Assembly: GCF_001951155.1 (NCBI RefSeq) | Contig: NZ_CP016359.1 | Coordinates: 1,071,001-1,135,000 of the forward strand | Direction: 5' to 3' | From: Christiangramia flava JLT2011 | GTDB lineage: Bacteria; Bacteroidota; Bacteroidia; Flavobacteriales; Flavobacteriaceae | DNA: 64,000 bases | Translations under genes and position numbers: made by a program | Notes under the pieces: generated by a model | Databases searched by the model: none | Told to the model about the DNA's origin: nothing | Seen by the model: the letters and a program-made list of their open reading frames with translations, nothing else | Shown: in pieces, positions 37,301 to 44,472 of the stretch | Layout: the number at the start of each line of letters is the position of its first letter | Numbering within the stretch: position 1 is the first letter of the stretch

Positions 37301-37386
37301 ACAATATTTTGAGCAGTCCCCGCAATTGTTGTGATTAAAAACATGACAATAATCACATGATTTTTTAAGGTAAAATTCATATTCAT
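34312..37386 (-). CDS. SusC-like TonB-dependent outer-membrane transporter
   Basis: 1024 residues, full length for the family. Signal peptide 1-26, carboxypeptidase-regulatory-like domain (VTGTVTDNQEVPLPGVTVME), plug domain (VVVVGYGNVQKKDLTGSVSS, IRGGSSLRGSNAPLIVVDGF, KDASASAIYGSRGANGVIII), then a 22-strand barrel ending in RLRQLTLGLDLTF. It imports oligosaccharides into the periplasm using TonB-ExbBD energy, for which a system is encoded at 46866-48787. It is the first gene of the minus-strand PUL operon and is divergent from the AraC gene; two palindromes lie in its upstream region. Confidence 0.96.
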   Translation of the reverse strand: MNMNFTLKNHVIIVMFLITTIAGTAQNIVTGTVTDNQEVPLPGVTVMEEGTSNGTVTNFDGEFTLEINSMDAQLVFSSIGFVSQTISVPEELTVSIKLEEDLNQLSEVVVVGYGNVQKKDLTGSVSSLNTEKVEDIPANSIERVLQGRVAGLQVSTPSQDPGAGATVRIRGGSSLRGSNAPLIVVDGFPLGDAGNLKQINPADIESVDVLKDASASAIYGSRGANGVIIITTKQAKEGKTTIRIQQQSTVSYFNSKVDLWRDPVLMAQLNNESRSNGGFQPLYIGAENSTGVYYPSVAELQSGDWPYFTRWDDIVFRDTPMSNNTTVSVNSGTDKTSFNLSANYFSDMGVYKDDDYDKVGYNLRVKHDVFENFKIRFSNILSKGTRNSNSGLAYWRNPIFPIYDDNGDYFLVGTNDYNHPVAIADNRLDDTKSIDVITSVAFEYDIYDALKLTSRFNYKYGEYINDQYFPDTYTQAGDFNNGAARINNWQGHNLVSETFANYDENFGDHRLGATVGFTYEKYMTRSSSLGAFDFVNETLQNENIGAGNPELNQVSNNKIETELVSGIFRLNYGYKNKYLATFTGRVDGSSKFGINNKWAFFPSGALSWKLHEENFLKNVEDLNQLKLRVSYGVSGNQGISPYQTLSRYGVSQYYDNGSWVTAIGPGFEVGRAGQGGIEVLWGGIPNPDLKWETTSQLDIGTDIALFDDRLSFTFDYYKKHTKDLLRERILSPSSSYDRIWINNGEISNEGIELSINAGIIENDDFSLSSNLIFYMNENEVVDLGGVAESGLTIDPNTGMQFEYSGNSLEMFRQYPNILAVGQPVNVFYGYKTDGIIQDLQEGVDAGLDGDLAQAGEFKYVDINGDGLINLDDRTIIGDPNPDFNLSLGLNTTYKNFDFSIFFNGSFGQDVINTQKFNQPSNLPYRWTLDNPSNEYPRLRDGRQTYFSDWWVEDGSFVRVQNLTLGYTMPLNERLINSARIYINGNNLYTFTDFEGYDPEVGLDGIYWGGYPRLRQLTLGLDLTF

Positions 37387-37404
37387 TAATTATTCGATTA
37401 AATA

Positions 37405-37494
37405 TTGTGATATCACAAATTAAAAGCATGTTATTAAGAAAAATTTTGTAAATAAAGTCGATATATAATACTTTGATGAATAACATATGTTATT
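37405..37494. promoter_or_regulatory. Two perfect palindromes in the susC/araC divergent region
   Basis: TTGTGATATCACAA at 37405-37418 is a perfect 14-bp palindrome, 19 bp upstream of the susC start. AATAACATATGTTATT at 37479-37494 is a perfect 16-bp palindrome 93 bp upstream. LacI and GntR-like regulators bind such dyads, and a LacI regulator is encoded in this locus, so these are candidate operators; which protein binds is unknown. Confidence 0.5.
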
Positions 37495-37574
37495 TATATG
37501 AATTTATTTTCGGCTAGTCATGTTTAAAATGTGTAATAATTAGTTTTTTAAAAGTATTTTAAACGTATATCTCA

Positions 37575-37582
37575 TATTTTTG
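37575..37582 (+). promoter_or_regulatory. Bacteroidota -7 promoter element for araC gene
   Basis: TATTTTTG matches the TAnnTTTG -7 consensus of Bacteroidota sigma-ABfr promoters, 64 bp upstream of the AraC start. No clear TTG -33 element is found at the right distance, so confidence is limited. Confidence 0.35.
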
Positions 37583-37645
37583 TGGTAGTTTTATCAATAT
37601 TCTTAATATATACTTTCATAAATAAGTTTTAAATATGATACTATT

Positions 37646-38518
37646 ATGAATAAAAAAGATAAAGTTCTTCGGGAATTAGTCCCAATTTCCAATGATGACT
37701 TCTTCGTAGTTCTCAATCACCAGAATGCTAAATTTGACTTTCCATTACATTATCATCCAGAAATAGAAATAAACCTGGTGATGAATTCGTCAGGCAAGAG
37801 AATCGTGGGAGACTCGATCTCTGATTATTGCAATCAGGATCTAGTTATTATTGGTCCCAATACGCCACATTGCTGGATTGGAAGACCGGAATATGAAAAT
37901 GCACATGTTATTACTATTCAGTTTCATATGAACTTCATTTCTCCTCAGTCACTCAATAAAAAATTAGCCATGCCAATAAGAGATCTGCTGGACAAATCAA
38001 GCAGGGGTATATTATTTTCAGACGATACGATCAATCAGTTGAAACCAAAAATCATGGGATTATCTGAAAATCAGGATTTCGATTCATTTTTGACATTTCT
38101 ATCTATATTATACGATTTGTCAATAGCTCGAAATACTAAGTCCCTGGCCTCCATTTCTTATATCGAGGATTATAAAATATCAAAAAGTCGTCGTATTCAG
38201 AAAGTGAGCGATTACATACATCAAAATCTGCATCGTAAGATTCTCATACAAGATGTCGCCTCATTAATCAACATGTCAGAATCAGCCTTTAGCCATTTTT
38301 TTAAGAAGAGCACTAATAGCTCATTCTCGGATTATGTCATCGATCTAAGGTTAGGCCATGCGGCTAGAGAACTTATTGAAACTGAAAAATCAATTAGTGA
38401 AATTTGCTTCGACAGTGGGTTTAGCAATATCTCAAATTTCAATAGATCTTTTAAACGCAAACTCGGATTTACACCAAGCGCCTTCCGAGCCCAACAAAAA
38501 TTAATTACCAAACATTAA
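37646..38518 (+). CDS. AraC-family regulator with cupin sensor domain
   Basis: 290 residues. The N-terminal about 110 residues have the cupin pattern FDFPLHYHPEIEINLVMNSS, LVIIGPNTPHCWIGRPEY, which binds sugars in AraC relatives. The C-terminal two helix-turn-helix motifs are IHQNLHRKILIQDVASLINM, ISEICFDSGFSNISNFNRSF and GFTPSAFRAQQKL. It is divergent from susC and probably activates the mannan locus together with, or against, the LacI protein. It starts a two-gene plus-strand unit with the TIM-barrel protein. Confidence 0.9.
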   Translation: MNKKDKVLRELVPISNDDFFVVLNHQNAKFDFPLHYHPEIEINLVMNSSGKRIVGDSISDYCNQDLVIIGPNTPHCWIGRPEYENAHVITIQFHMNFISPQSLNKKLAMPIRDLLDKSSRGILFSDDTINQLKPKIMGLSENQDFDSFLTFLSILYDLSIARNTKSLASISYIEDYKISKSRRIQKVSDYIHQNLHRKILIQDVASLINMSESAFSHFFKKSTNSSFSDYVIDLRLGHAARELIETEKSISEICFDSGFSNISNFNRSFKRKLGFTPSAFRAQQKLITKH

Positions 38519-38521
38519 ATC

Positions 38522-39391
38522 ATGATAACCCGAAAAAAATTTATAATGAAAACAACCGGTCTAGCTTTATTTTCATGTGCGGTCATTCCAGATTTAAAAG
38601 ATTTTCCATTCCGCAAAAAACTGGGAATTCAGTTGTATTCTTTGAGGGATATTATCAATAAGCAGCCAGAAGCTGTTTTGGAAAATCTGGCGCAAATAGG
38701 TTTTACCGAAATAGAAACATACGGTTTAACAGATGGAAAAATGTACGGTCTAACACCAGGAAAGCTCCAACAAATTTTTAAAAAAAACTATTTAAAATCG
38801 CCAAGTGGTCATTATGGTTTGGAAAAAATGCTAGCTGGAGATTTTGAGGAATTAAAGGAAGTGATTGCAGTAGCCAAAACTTTAGAACAAGAATATATTA
38901 CGGTTCCTAGTATTCCAGAGAATTTGAGGCAAACAGCAGCAGACTATAAGACTATTGCCAGAAGATTGAATCGAGCTGGAGAATTGTGCAAAGAGGCTGA
39001 TTTAAAAATAGCCTATCATAATCATGACTTTGAATTTGACAAGTTAGGCAATTCTGAATACAATGGATATGAGATTCTTCTGCAACATACTAACCAAGAA
39101 CTTGTAAAATTTGAAATGGATGTGTATTGGGTGGTTCGTTCTGGCCTAGATCCAATAAATGTTCTTGAACAATTTCCTGGGCGATTTGATTTACTGCATA
39201 TTAAAGACATGGATAAAACCAACCAGGATTTAAATACAGAAATAGGCAATGGATCAATAGATTATCAAGAAATTTTAAAAAGAATATCTAATAAATCTTC
39301 TTGGCATTATATAATTGAACAGGAAAATTTCAATAAAGACTATTATGCAAGTTTGAAACAAAGCGCCGATTACTTAGCCAAAATAATTTAG
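38522..39391 (+). CDS. Sugar isomerase/epimerase-like TIM-barrel protein, exported
   Basis: 289 residues, 3 bp after the AraC stop. The N-terminus (TRKKFIMKTTGLALFSCAVI) resembles a Tat-type or standard signal sequence of exported isomerase-like proteins. The barrel has the AP-endonuclease-2 / xylose isomerase-like pattern: GIQLYSLRDIINKQPEAVLE, IGFTEIETYGL, KIAYHNHDFEFDKL with metal-binding His, KFEMDVYWVVRSGLDP, DLLHIKDMDK and YIIEQENFNKDY. Substrate is unknown. The place in the locus suggests processing of a sugar or of an inducer. Confidence 0.85.
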   Translation: MITRKKFIMKTTGLALFSCAVIPDLKDFPFRKKLGIQLYSLRDIINKQPEAVLENLAQIGFTEIETYGLTDGKMYGLTPGKLQQIFKKNYLKSPSGHYGLEKMLAGDFEELKEVIAVAKTLEQEYITVPSIPENLRQTAADYKTIARRLNRAGELCKEADLKIAYHNHDFEFDKLGNSEYNGYEILLQHTNQELVKFEMDVYWVVRSGLDPINVLEQFPGRFDLLHIKDMDKTNQDLNTEIGNGSIDYQEILKRISNKSSWHYIIEQENFNKDYYASLKQSADYLAKII

Positions 39392-39450
39392 AAAGGATGG
39401 ATAATATCATTTATAAAATTTTTAAAGTCTTTCCATTTCCTTAATTATTG

Positions 39451-39545
39451 ACAGTTGCTTTTGACTACCTAATTAAAATCACGCTAGAATATTTTTTGAT
39501 GTATAACCATAAGAAAGCGTAAATGACACCAGAAATGGTAGCATC
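39451..39545. repeat. Direct repeat copy B (remnant of M57 3' end and terminator)
   Basis: Starts with ACAGTTGCTTTTGACTACCT (the last codons of the M57 gene) and continues through a degenerate copy of its terminator (AATGACACCA-GAAA-TGGTAGCATC, three mismatched pairs). It is in the same orientation as copy A at 16427 and closes the 23-kb mannan island. Upstream of 39451 there is no further similarity to the M57 gene, so only its tail is here. Confidence 0.85.
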
Positions 39546-39549
39546 CTTA

Positions 39550-40281
39550 TTAGAAAATATTTTGTATTGGTTGAACCGGATCAATTACATCTTTACCATC
39601 CCGTACAAAATCCCGTTTGTAAATATCGTTTGATACTGCGTGCGCATGAAATTCTTTCGAGGTAAACCCTTTCCGAACCAGATCATCAATGACAGATTTT
39701 GATTGTTCAGGTTTTATCCACTCCTCGACCAATTTATCATCTAGTACCAATGGCATTCTCTTTTTAACGTTATGAACCTTAGCAAAAAAATCGTTTGCTT
39801 CAGTAGTAACTAAAGAAACATAGTATTCATCATCCATGATGGAATAAATTCCCGCTATTGGTAGAATCGAACGACTATTGTAATCCCCCGCATCATTAGG
39901 TACATAACAATAAAACGGCTGCTTTTTGTTACTAGAAAATGTGTGCGGTTCATAAAAGCCATCGAACAAAATTACACATCTGCCTTCCTGCACGTAAGGT
40001 TTATAAGACTTGGTTTCCCAAAAATCCTCCCCTCTGGCATTTAAGGTGTATTTGCTGTCCTTTAAAAACTTTTCAGGATCTCTTTTACCCCAAAAAGGAA
40101 CGAGGCCCCATGTTGCGGTTGTTATATAGTCAGGAGAGTCCTGCGCCACAATTGGTATGGCCGGATTTGAAAATGCGTTCACATTATATGAGGGTTGGAT
40201 GGTGCGAATACCCTTCTTACCTTTATTCCCATACCCCATCAACTTTCTTTCTTCTTTAGAAATAGATCCTTTATAACACAT
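39550..40281 (-). CDS. SOS response-associated peptidase (SRAP, HMCES/YedK)
   Basis: 243 residues. All four catalytic positions are present: Cys2 (MCYKGS), Asn81 in NARGE, Glu111 in LFDGFYE and His170 in KVHNVKKRMP. SRAP proteins cross-link to abasic sites in single-stranded DNA through Cys2 to shield them. Other family signatures are TTATWGLVPFWGK and VILDD-like MPLVLDDKLVEEWI. The start is fixed by TAATG overlap (one base shared with the upstream stop at 40281). A degenerate paralogue lies 1.4 kb away (41696). Confidence 0.95.
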   Translation of the reverse strand: MCYKGSISKEERKLMGYGNKGKKGIRTIQPSYNVNAFSNPAIPIVAQDSPDYITTATWGLVPFWGKRDPEKFLKDSKYTLNARGEDFWETKSYKPYVQEGRCVILFDGFYEPHTFSSNKKQPFYCYVPNDAGDYNSRSILPIAGIYSIMDDEYYVSLVTTEANDFFAKVHNVKKRMPLVLDDKLVEEWIKPEQSKSVIDDLVRKGFTSKEFHAHAVSNDIYKRDFVRDGKDVIDPVQPIQNIF

Positions 40282-40715
40282 TATTTATAAGTTTTCATTT
40301 TACTTAATGCCTCCAACTTTTGATAAGCAGCTTTCAATTCATAATCAATTAGGCATACGTGATAAACATCTTCCTCCGGATTGCCAATATAGTAACCAGA
40401 AATTCCTTCAATCTCATTATTCGTACTAGTCCAAATTATGCAATAGTCGGATGAAGGAGACATTACGTCTGGCAGGGTTGATAGTAAAGTACTTTTTACA
40501 GTAAAAATCTTCTGACTATCCGAATCCTCAATCAATCCGTGAACATCTGCCAGGTTAGTATAACCAAATTTAGCCGGATAAATCTTCACACTATTATTTG
40601 GTGTAATTAAAACCTCATCCTCTTCCAAATCCATAATTGAATAATCCTTTGGAAATTTACAATTAGAATAGAATTCTAATTGTTCTTTGGTCAAACTGAA
40701 TTTTGGCTTATCCAT
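40281..40715 (-). CDS. Hypothetical protein upstream of SRAP gene
   Basis: 144 residues, soluble, no signal peptide. Mixed alpha/beta with an acidic middle (MDLEEDEVLITPNNSVKIYP, LADVHGLIEDSDSQ) and a central CIIWTSTNNEIEGISGYYIG. I do not recognise the family. It overlaps the SRAP start by one base, so it is cotranscribed and likely translationally coupled with it. The operon begins in the divergent promoter region that also contains the GGAATATTTCC repeat. Confidence 0.75.
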   Translation of the reverse strand: MDKPKFSLTKEQLEFYSNCKFPKDYSIMDLEEDEVLITPNNSVKIYPAKFGYTNLADVHGLIEDSDSQKIFTVKSTLLSTLPDVMSPSSDYCIIWTSTNNEIEGISGYYIGNPEEDVYHVCLIDYELKAAYQKLEALSKMKTYK

Positions 40716-40783
40716 TTCTAAAATACCATTTAATTAAAAATCAAAGACTTACTACAATGTTAATTATTCTCTATCAAATATAT

Positions 40784-40813
40784 GGAATATTTCCTATTTT
40801 TGGGAATATTTCC
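40784..40813. promoter_or_regulatory. Tandem GGAATATTTCC operator-like repeat
   Basis: GGAATATTTCC occurs at 40784-40794 and 40803-40813, 19 bp apart. Each copy is nearly palindromic (reverse complement GGAAATATTCC). The second ends five bases before the ATG at 40819. It sits in the divergent promoter between SRAP-linked operons, so a DNA-damage-type repressor site is a reasonable guess; no matching regulator is known to me. Confidence 0.5.
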
Positions 40814-40818
40814 TTTTT

Positions 40819-41244
40819 ATGTCTCTTAGAACAATTTTTGGCGACCCAATCTACTTTAATAGTGGCTTAAAAGTCCGAAATCCTCTACTCGGCGTTGAAA
40901 TAGATTATTATTTCATGGCTCATCTTATATCAGGAAGTAAGACTGAACTAACCTTAAAATTATGGACAGTGATCATTGACTATGAAGGAATAGTTTATGG
41001 AATGTGCACACATCACCATGGCCATTATTTTGAATGGAAAGAAGCCATTCAAAATCGAATTAAAAGTCATCTTCTTGAAGTCGGTTTGGACAACCTCCAG
41101 GTTAATAGAATGATTAGAGATATTGAAATTAAAAAACAAGACCATATTATTCCCTTCGATTCAAGAACTGGTGATGCTATAGGAATTAATGGAAGCAATG
41201 AGTTATATATTCGTAAAACAAAATTCACTTATATTCAAAAATAA
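40819..41244 (+). CDS. Hypothetical protein, 141 aa
   Basis: Unrecognised soluble protein with no signal peptide. It has a beta-rich front half (DYYFMAHLISGSKTELTLKL, TVIIDYEGIVYGMCTHHHGH, with an HHHGH patch that could bind a metal), then a helical region (KEAIQNRIKSHLLEVGLDNL). It is the first of three plus-strand genes that end with the inactive SRAP paralogue. The operator-like GGAATATTTCC repeat directly precedes it. Confidence 0.65.
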   Translation: MSLRTIFGDPIYFNSGLKVRNPLLGVEIDYYFMAHLISGSKTELTLKLWTVIIDYEGIVYGMCTHHHGHYFEWKEAIQNRIKSHLLEVGLDNLQVNRMIRDIEIKKQDHIIPFDSRTGDAIGINGSNELYIRKTKFTYIQK

Positions 41245-41273
41245 ACTGGTCTGGAAATTGCTTCATTGATTAT

Positions 41274-41687
41274 ATGCAAAAAATATTTTTCATCCTATTG
41301 TTCACCGGATGCTTTGTTCAGGCTCAGGAAGCGGTTTTCAAATCACCTATCACTGAATATGTAGACGCTCCAGCTGACGGAATTTCTTTAAAAAATATTG
41401 ATCGCAAAATTATTCTGAAAGAGAATGAAATAGTCCTGAAAACTTTCAGGCCTGAGGGAGATACAGATATTGAGATATGGACGAAAGCAGATTATGACAT
41501 TCATATAACTCGTCATAAAGGAAGGGTAATTAGAAGCTTTAATACCTTTCTAATATTTAATGGAGAAAAAATACTGGCAAAATGGGATTTCGTCGATGAT
41601 GGAGATGGAAAGATTGAATTAATTTCCAGAACTTTATTCGATAGCTTTGGTGATAATCCTTTAACCAGTAGGTTTCATATTGATTAG
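41274..41687 (+). CDS. Hypothetical secreted protein, 137 aa
   Basis: Signal peptide (MQKIFFILLFTGCFVQAQ) followed by about 120 beta-rich residues with a repeating I/V-x-I pattern (KIILKENEIVLKTF, TDIEIWTKADYDIHITRH). No known motif. It lies 30 bp downstream of the 40819 gene and 8 bp upstream of the SRAP-like gene, so it is likely part of the same unit, although an exported protein would not be expected to work with SRAP. Family unknown. Confidence 0.6.
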   Translation: MQKIFFILLFTGCFVQAQEAVFKSPITEYVDAPADGISLKNIDRKIILKENEIVLKTFRPEGDTDIEIWTKADYDIHITRHKGRVIRSFNTFLIFNGEKILAKWDFVDDGDGKIELISRTLFDSFGDNPLTSRFHID

Positions 41688-41695
41688 ATAATTTG

Positions 41696-42388
41696 ATGGA
41701 GATCGGGATAACTTTAAATGCATCTGAAAAAGAAATTGAATTCGCGTTCAAAGCATTTATGCAGGTACCATTACTTTATCAAAGAACATACTTTCAATCT
41801 ACTTCAATATATCCTGAAGTCTACGCCATTCCTGCCGAAGATCAGTCTTGCATATATCCAATGGAATTAGGTTTAGCTCCAACAGACTGCGAGGAGATTG
41901 AAGATTATCGCTTTCATAGCCCCAATTCTTGTTTTTTTGAAAGAAAGAGATTTTTTGATAATGACATATTGGTCTCGGAAAGCAAGACTTGTTTGATTAT
42001 ACTAACAGGAATGATCCTACCAATAAAAGCATGGAAAAGTTCAAAAATCTATCCTTTTCACACTAAGCCTGACGGATCAAAATTTATCGTGGTGGCTGGA
42101 ATTTATAATGAAATAAGACCTGGATATTATACTACCGCAATGATCACAAAGAGTAAAATGGAATGCTCTCCATTATTCGCAAAATTTGATTGCCCGGAAA
42201 TACCTTTTGTAATGGATCATAAATGTGCATCGGAATGGTTAAAGGCTAAATCAATTTCGGAACGAATTCATACTTTATCACACGCATTCAATGCAAAACG
42301 TTTTACAGGCTATAATCTAAGATTGGATTTATTTAGCAGGGAGGAAAATATGAATAGAAGAAGTTCACTAAAAAGAAGATCTTCTTAA
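41696..42388 (+). CDS. Catalytically degenerate SRAP-family paralogue
   Basis: 230 residues from ATG 41696. It aligns with the SRAP at 39550 along the core: CLIILTGMILPIKAW against CVILFDGFYEPHTF; FIVVAGIYNEIRPGYYTTAM against LPIAGIYSIMDDEYYVSLVT; FVMDHKCASEWLKAKS against LVLDDKLVEEWIKPEQ. Every catalytic position is lost: no Cys2, the Asn is replaced (HSPNS for NARGE), the Glu is Leu at 108, and the His is Asp at 165. The frame is otherwise intact over 230 codons, so it is probably selected for another role, for example DNA binding without cross-linking or regulation. The 3' end overlaps ybeY by 4 bp, convergently. Confidence 0.75.
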   Translation: MEIGITLNASEKEIEFAFKAFMQVPLLYQRTYFQSTSIYPEVYAIPAEDQSCIYPMELGLAPTDCEEIEDYRFHSPNSCFFERKRFFDNDILVSESKTCLIILTGMILPIKAWKSSKIYPFHTKPDGSKFIVVAGIYNEIRPGYYTTAMITKSKMECSPLFAKFDCPEIPFVMDHKCASEWLKAKSISERIHTLSHAFNAKRFTGYNLRLDLFSREENMNRRSSLKRRSS

Positions 42389-42804
42389 AACAATGCAATT
42401 TTCTCCTCTTCTTTAGAACGCATTATGGATTTTTCTTCCTTCGTTTTATCCTTATATCCGCAAAAATGAAGTATTCCGTGAGCCATCACTCTCTTAAGCT
42501 CATTTTCAAAGGACACGTCGAAAATTCCAGCATTGTCCTTAACACGGTCTACACTGATAAAAATATCTCCAGAAACTAAATCATCAATTGTATTATCGAA
42601 ACTTATAATATCAGTTAATGTATCATGACTTAAATACTTGACATTTATTTCATGTAAATATTCATCACTACAAAAAATATAATTTAATTCTCCGAGGTCC
42701 TTCTTTTCTGAAGCTGCAACGAGTTCTATCCATTTCAAATAATCCTCTTCATTTGAGATAGAAAAATCGCATTCATAGAAAAAACTAATTTCTATATTAT
42801 TCAT
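42385..42804 (-). CDS. ybeY: Endoribonuclease YbeY (rRNA maturation)
   Basis: 139 residues. The zinc-binding signature is VMAHGILHFCGYKDKTKEEK (HxxxHxxGYxDK form used by Bacteroidota), with LNYIFCSDEYLHEINVKYL and TDIISFDNTIDDLVSGDIFI before it. YbeY processes 16S rRNA 3' ends. It is usually a core gene, often near mnmG in Bacteroidota; here it sits alone between the SRAP-like gene and an integrase gene, unusual company for an essential-type gene. Confidence 0.92.
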   Translation of the reverse strand: MNNIEISFFYECDFSISNEEDYLKWIELVAASEKKDLGELNYIFCSDEYLHEINVKYLSHDTLTDIISFDNTIDDLVSGDIFISVDRVKDNAGIFDVSFENELKRVMAHGILHFCGYKDKTKEEKSIMRSKEEEKIALF

Positions 42805-43012
42805 ACACGTAGTTTATGATTACAAAAATAAGCTTTGAAGGAATAACCACTCTTAATTTTAATATTTTCTAACTGTCCTTAATTTTTTCGAATAACCGAC
42901 CATTGTTAATTTTCAATGTTGCCATTATTGAAAGGCAATGATGATGGTAGGGCATCATCTTTAAACCACAAATCATTGAAATTTAGAGCTTATTTTCATT
43001 CTCTATTGAAGG

Positions 43013-44239
43013 CTACGATTTTTTACTTTCCAATATATTCCTTAGCGCATTCATATCTGCTGAAATCTTTTTATCAAGCACCCGTGCGTATATTTGTGTT
43101 GTGGCTAACCTGGAATGCCCTAGAATTTTAGAAACTGTCTCAATGGGAACTCCATTGGTTAAAGTAATTGTAGTAGCAAAAGTATGGCGTGCCATGTGAA
43201 AGGTAAGATTCTTATCAATACTACATTTATCTGCCAGTTCTTTCAAATAACTATTTAACTTTTGATTAGAAAGGTTTGGCAGTAGACTAGAGTTTTTTCT
43301 TCTAGGATGATCCGAATATTTATTGATTATTTCAAGAGGAATAGATAATAATGGTAAACGAACCGAATTATCGGTTTTCGCTCGTTTAGTGGTAATCCAT
43401 AGTGAGTTATCAATGCTCTGAAGGTTTTTGAAATCTAAATTCATCATATCGCCATAAGATATACCGGTATAACAACTAAAAATGAAAAGATCGCGAACAA
43501 GATCCAGACGATCAATAGAAGTACTTAAATTAACCATTTTATCCAGCTCAACCTGAGTAAGAAATTCTCTTTCGTTCTTATGCATCTTAATTGAATATCC
43601 TTGTAACGGATTATGGTTTATCCAGCCTAAATTAATTGCTATTCTCACCATTTTCCTAAACCTTTGAATATGCTTCATGGCTCCATTGTTACTCATATAT
43701 CCATAATGATCTTTTGAATGATAGTTTCTCAGGAATGTTTCGAATCCGGTGACAAATGCATAATCAAGCCTTTTTAGCAATAAATCTTTTGATTTATATT
43801 TTTTCCCGACAAATTCCAGGAGATATCTTTGAGTGGTGCAATAATGGCTGATAGTTGCCTGACTAAGATTGTGATTTTCATTATCATTATGATACTTAAA
43901 AAGTGAAGACAATGTTTCCAGGTTCTCTTCTTCTTTTAAATAAGCCTTTTTTACCGATTCCGCATCGATAATCTCACCTTCCAGTTTAAGATCTCTATAG
44001 CAAGAAAATAATTCAGCTCGCACATGCTGAATATATTCATTGATTTCTTTAGCCTCGGGAGATCTGCCAGATACCTTTGAACGCCTTGCGTTCCAATGAT
44101 TCAAAGGAATTTCGTGTTTAAGGCTTAGATTGACTCTTTTACCATCAACGGTAATTCTAGCATAGAGTGTAGCACTTTCATTTGAATCTTTAGAAGTTTT
44201 GATCCAGAAAAGGACAGAAAATGTCGATCGAGATTTCAT
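43013..44239 (-). CDS. Tyrosine site-specific integrase (Bacteroidota mobile element type)
   Basis: About 408 residues from ATG 44239 (MKSRSTFSVLFWIKTS); the frame extends eight codons upstream. N-terminal SAM-like arm-binding region and catalytic domain with HMARHTFATTITLT (H-x-x-R), ILGHSRLATTQIYARV (His and the nucleophile Tyr). At the first catalytic Arg the sequence is CYTGISYGDMMNL, lacking Arg as in IntDOT-like integrases of Bacteroides conjugative transposons. It lies 230 bp from tRNA-Val and is transcribed away from it. A partial mobile element, or a remnant, is likely. No transfer genes are visible in the window. Confidence 0.92.
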   Translation of the reverse strand: MKSRSTFSVLFWIKTSKDSNESATLYARITVDGKRVNLSLKHEIPLNHWNARRSKVSGRSPEAKEINEYIQHVRAELFSCYRDLKLEGEIIDAESVKKAYLKEEENLETLSSLFKYHNDNENHNLSQATISHYCTTQRYLLEFVGKKYKSKDLLLKRLDYAFVTGFETFLRNYHSKDHYGYMSNNGAMKHIQRFRKMVRIAINLGWINHNPLQGYSIKMHKNEREFLTQVELDKMVNLSTSIDRLDLVRDLFIFSCYTGISYGDMMNLDFKNLQSIDNSLWITTKRAKTDNSVRLPLLSIPLEIINKYSDHPRRKNSSLLPNLSNQKLNSYLKELADKCSIDKNLTFHMARHTFATTITLTNGVPIETVSKILGHSRLATTQIYARVLDKKISADMNALRNILESKKS

Positions 44240-44315
44240 AGTTGTCGTCTTTAAATTATACAAAAATTAGACGAAAGTCAAAAATCAACTACTTGATCTA
44301 CTGTCAGTTACAGCT

Positions 44316-44373
44316 AAATCGGTTACCTAATTTTTGAGGTTTTTCTCCAGGTAACCGAATAGTAGACCGATTT
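44316..44373. repeat. Overlapping inverted repeats near integrase start
   Basis: TCGGTTACCT (44319-44328) and AGGTAACCGA (44349-44358) are exact inverted copies. AAATCGGT (44316-44323) also pairs with ACCGATTT (44366-44373). Together they form a nested structure between the integrase start and the tRNA gene, consistent with integrase arm or accessory sites; this is inference. Confidence 0.45.
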
Positions 44374-44414
44374 AAATGAAATTATATCAAATTAAATGAA
44401 GGTCTAAAAACCAC

Positions 44415-44449
44415 AAAACCTTGCAAATCAATAAGATAAGCAAGGTTTT
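44415..44449 (-). terminator. Possible terminator downstream of tRNA-Val
   Basis: AAAACCTTGC (44415-44424) and GCAAGGTTTT (44440-44449) form a 10-bp stem with a 15-base loop, 24 bases past the 3' end of tRNA-Val on its strand. The T-rich tail is interrupted (GTTTTGTGGTTTTT read on the minus strand), so it is a moderate candidate. Confidence 0.5.
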
Positions 44450-44472
44450 ATGTTAAATTAATTCTTAAAAAG

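Noticed and set aside
42916..43131. Plus-strand 71-codon frame over the integrase 3' end
   Set aside because: It overlaps the integrase coding region in another frame and has no start signal or family; a shadow.
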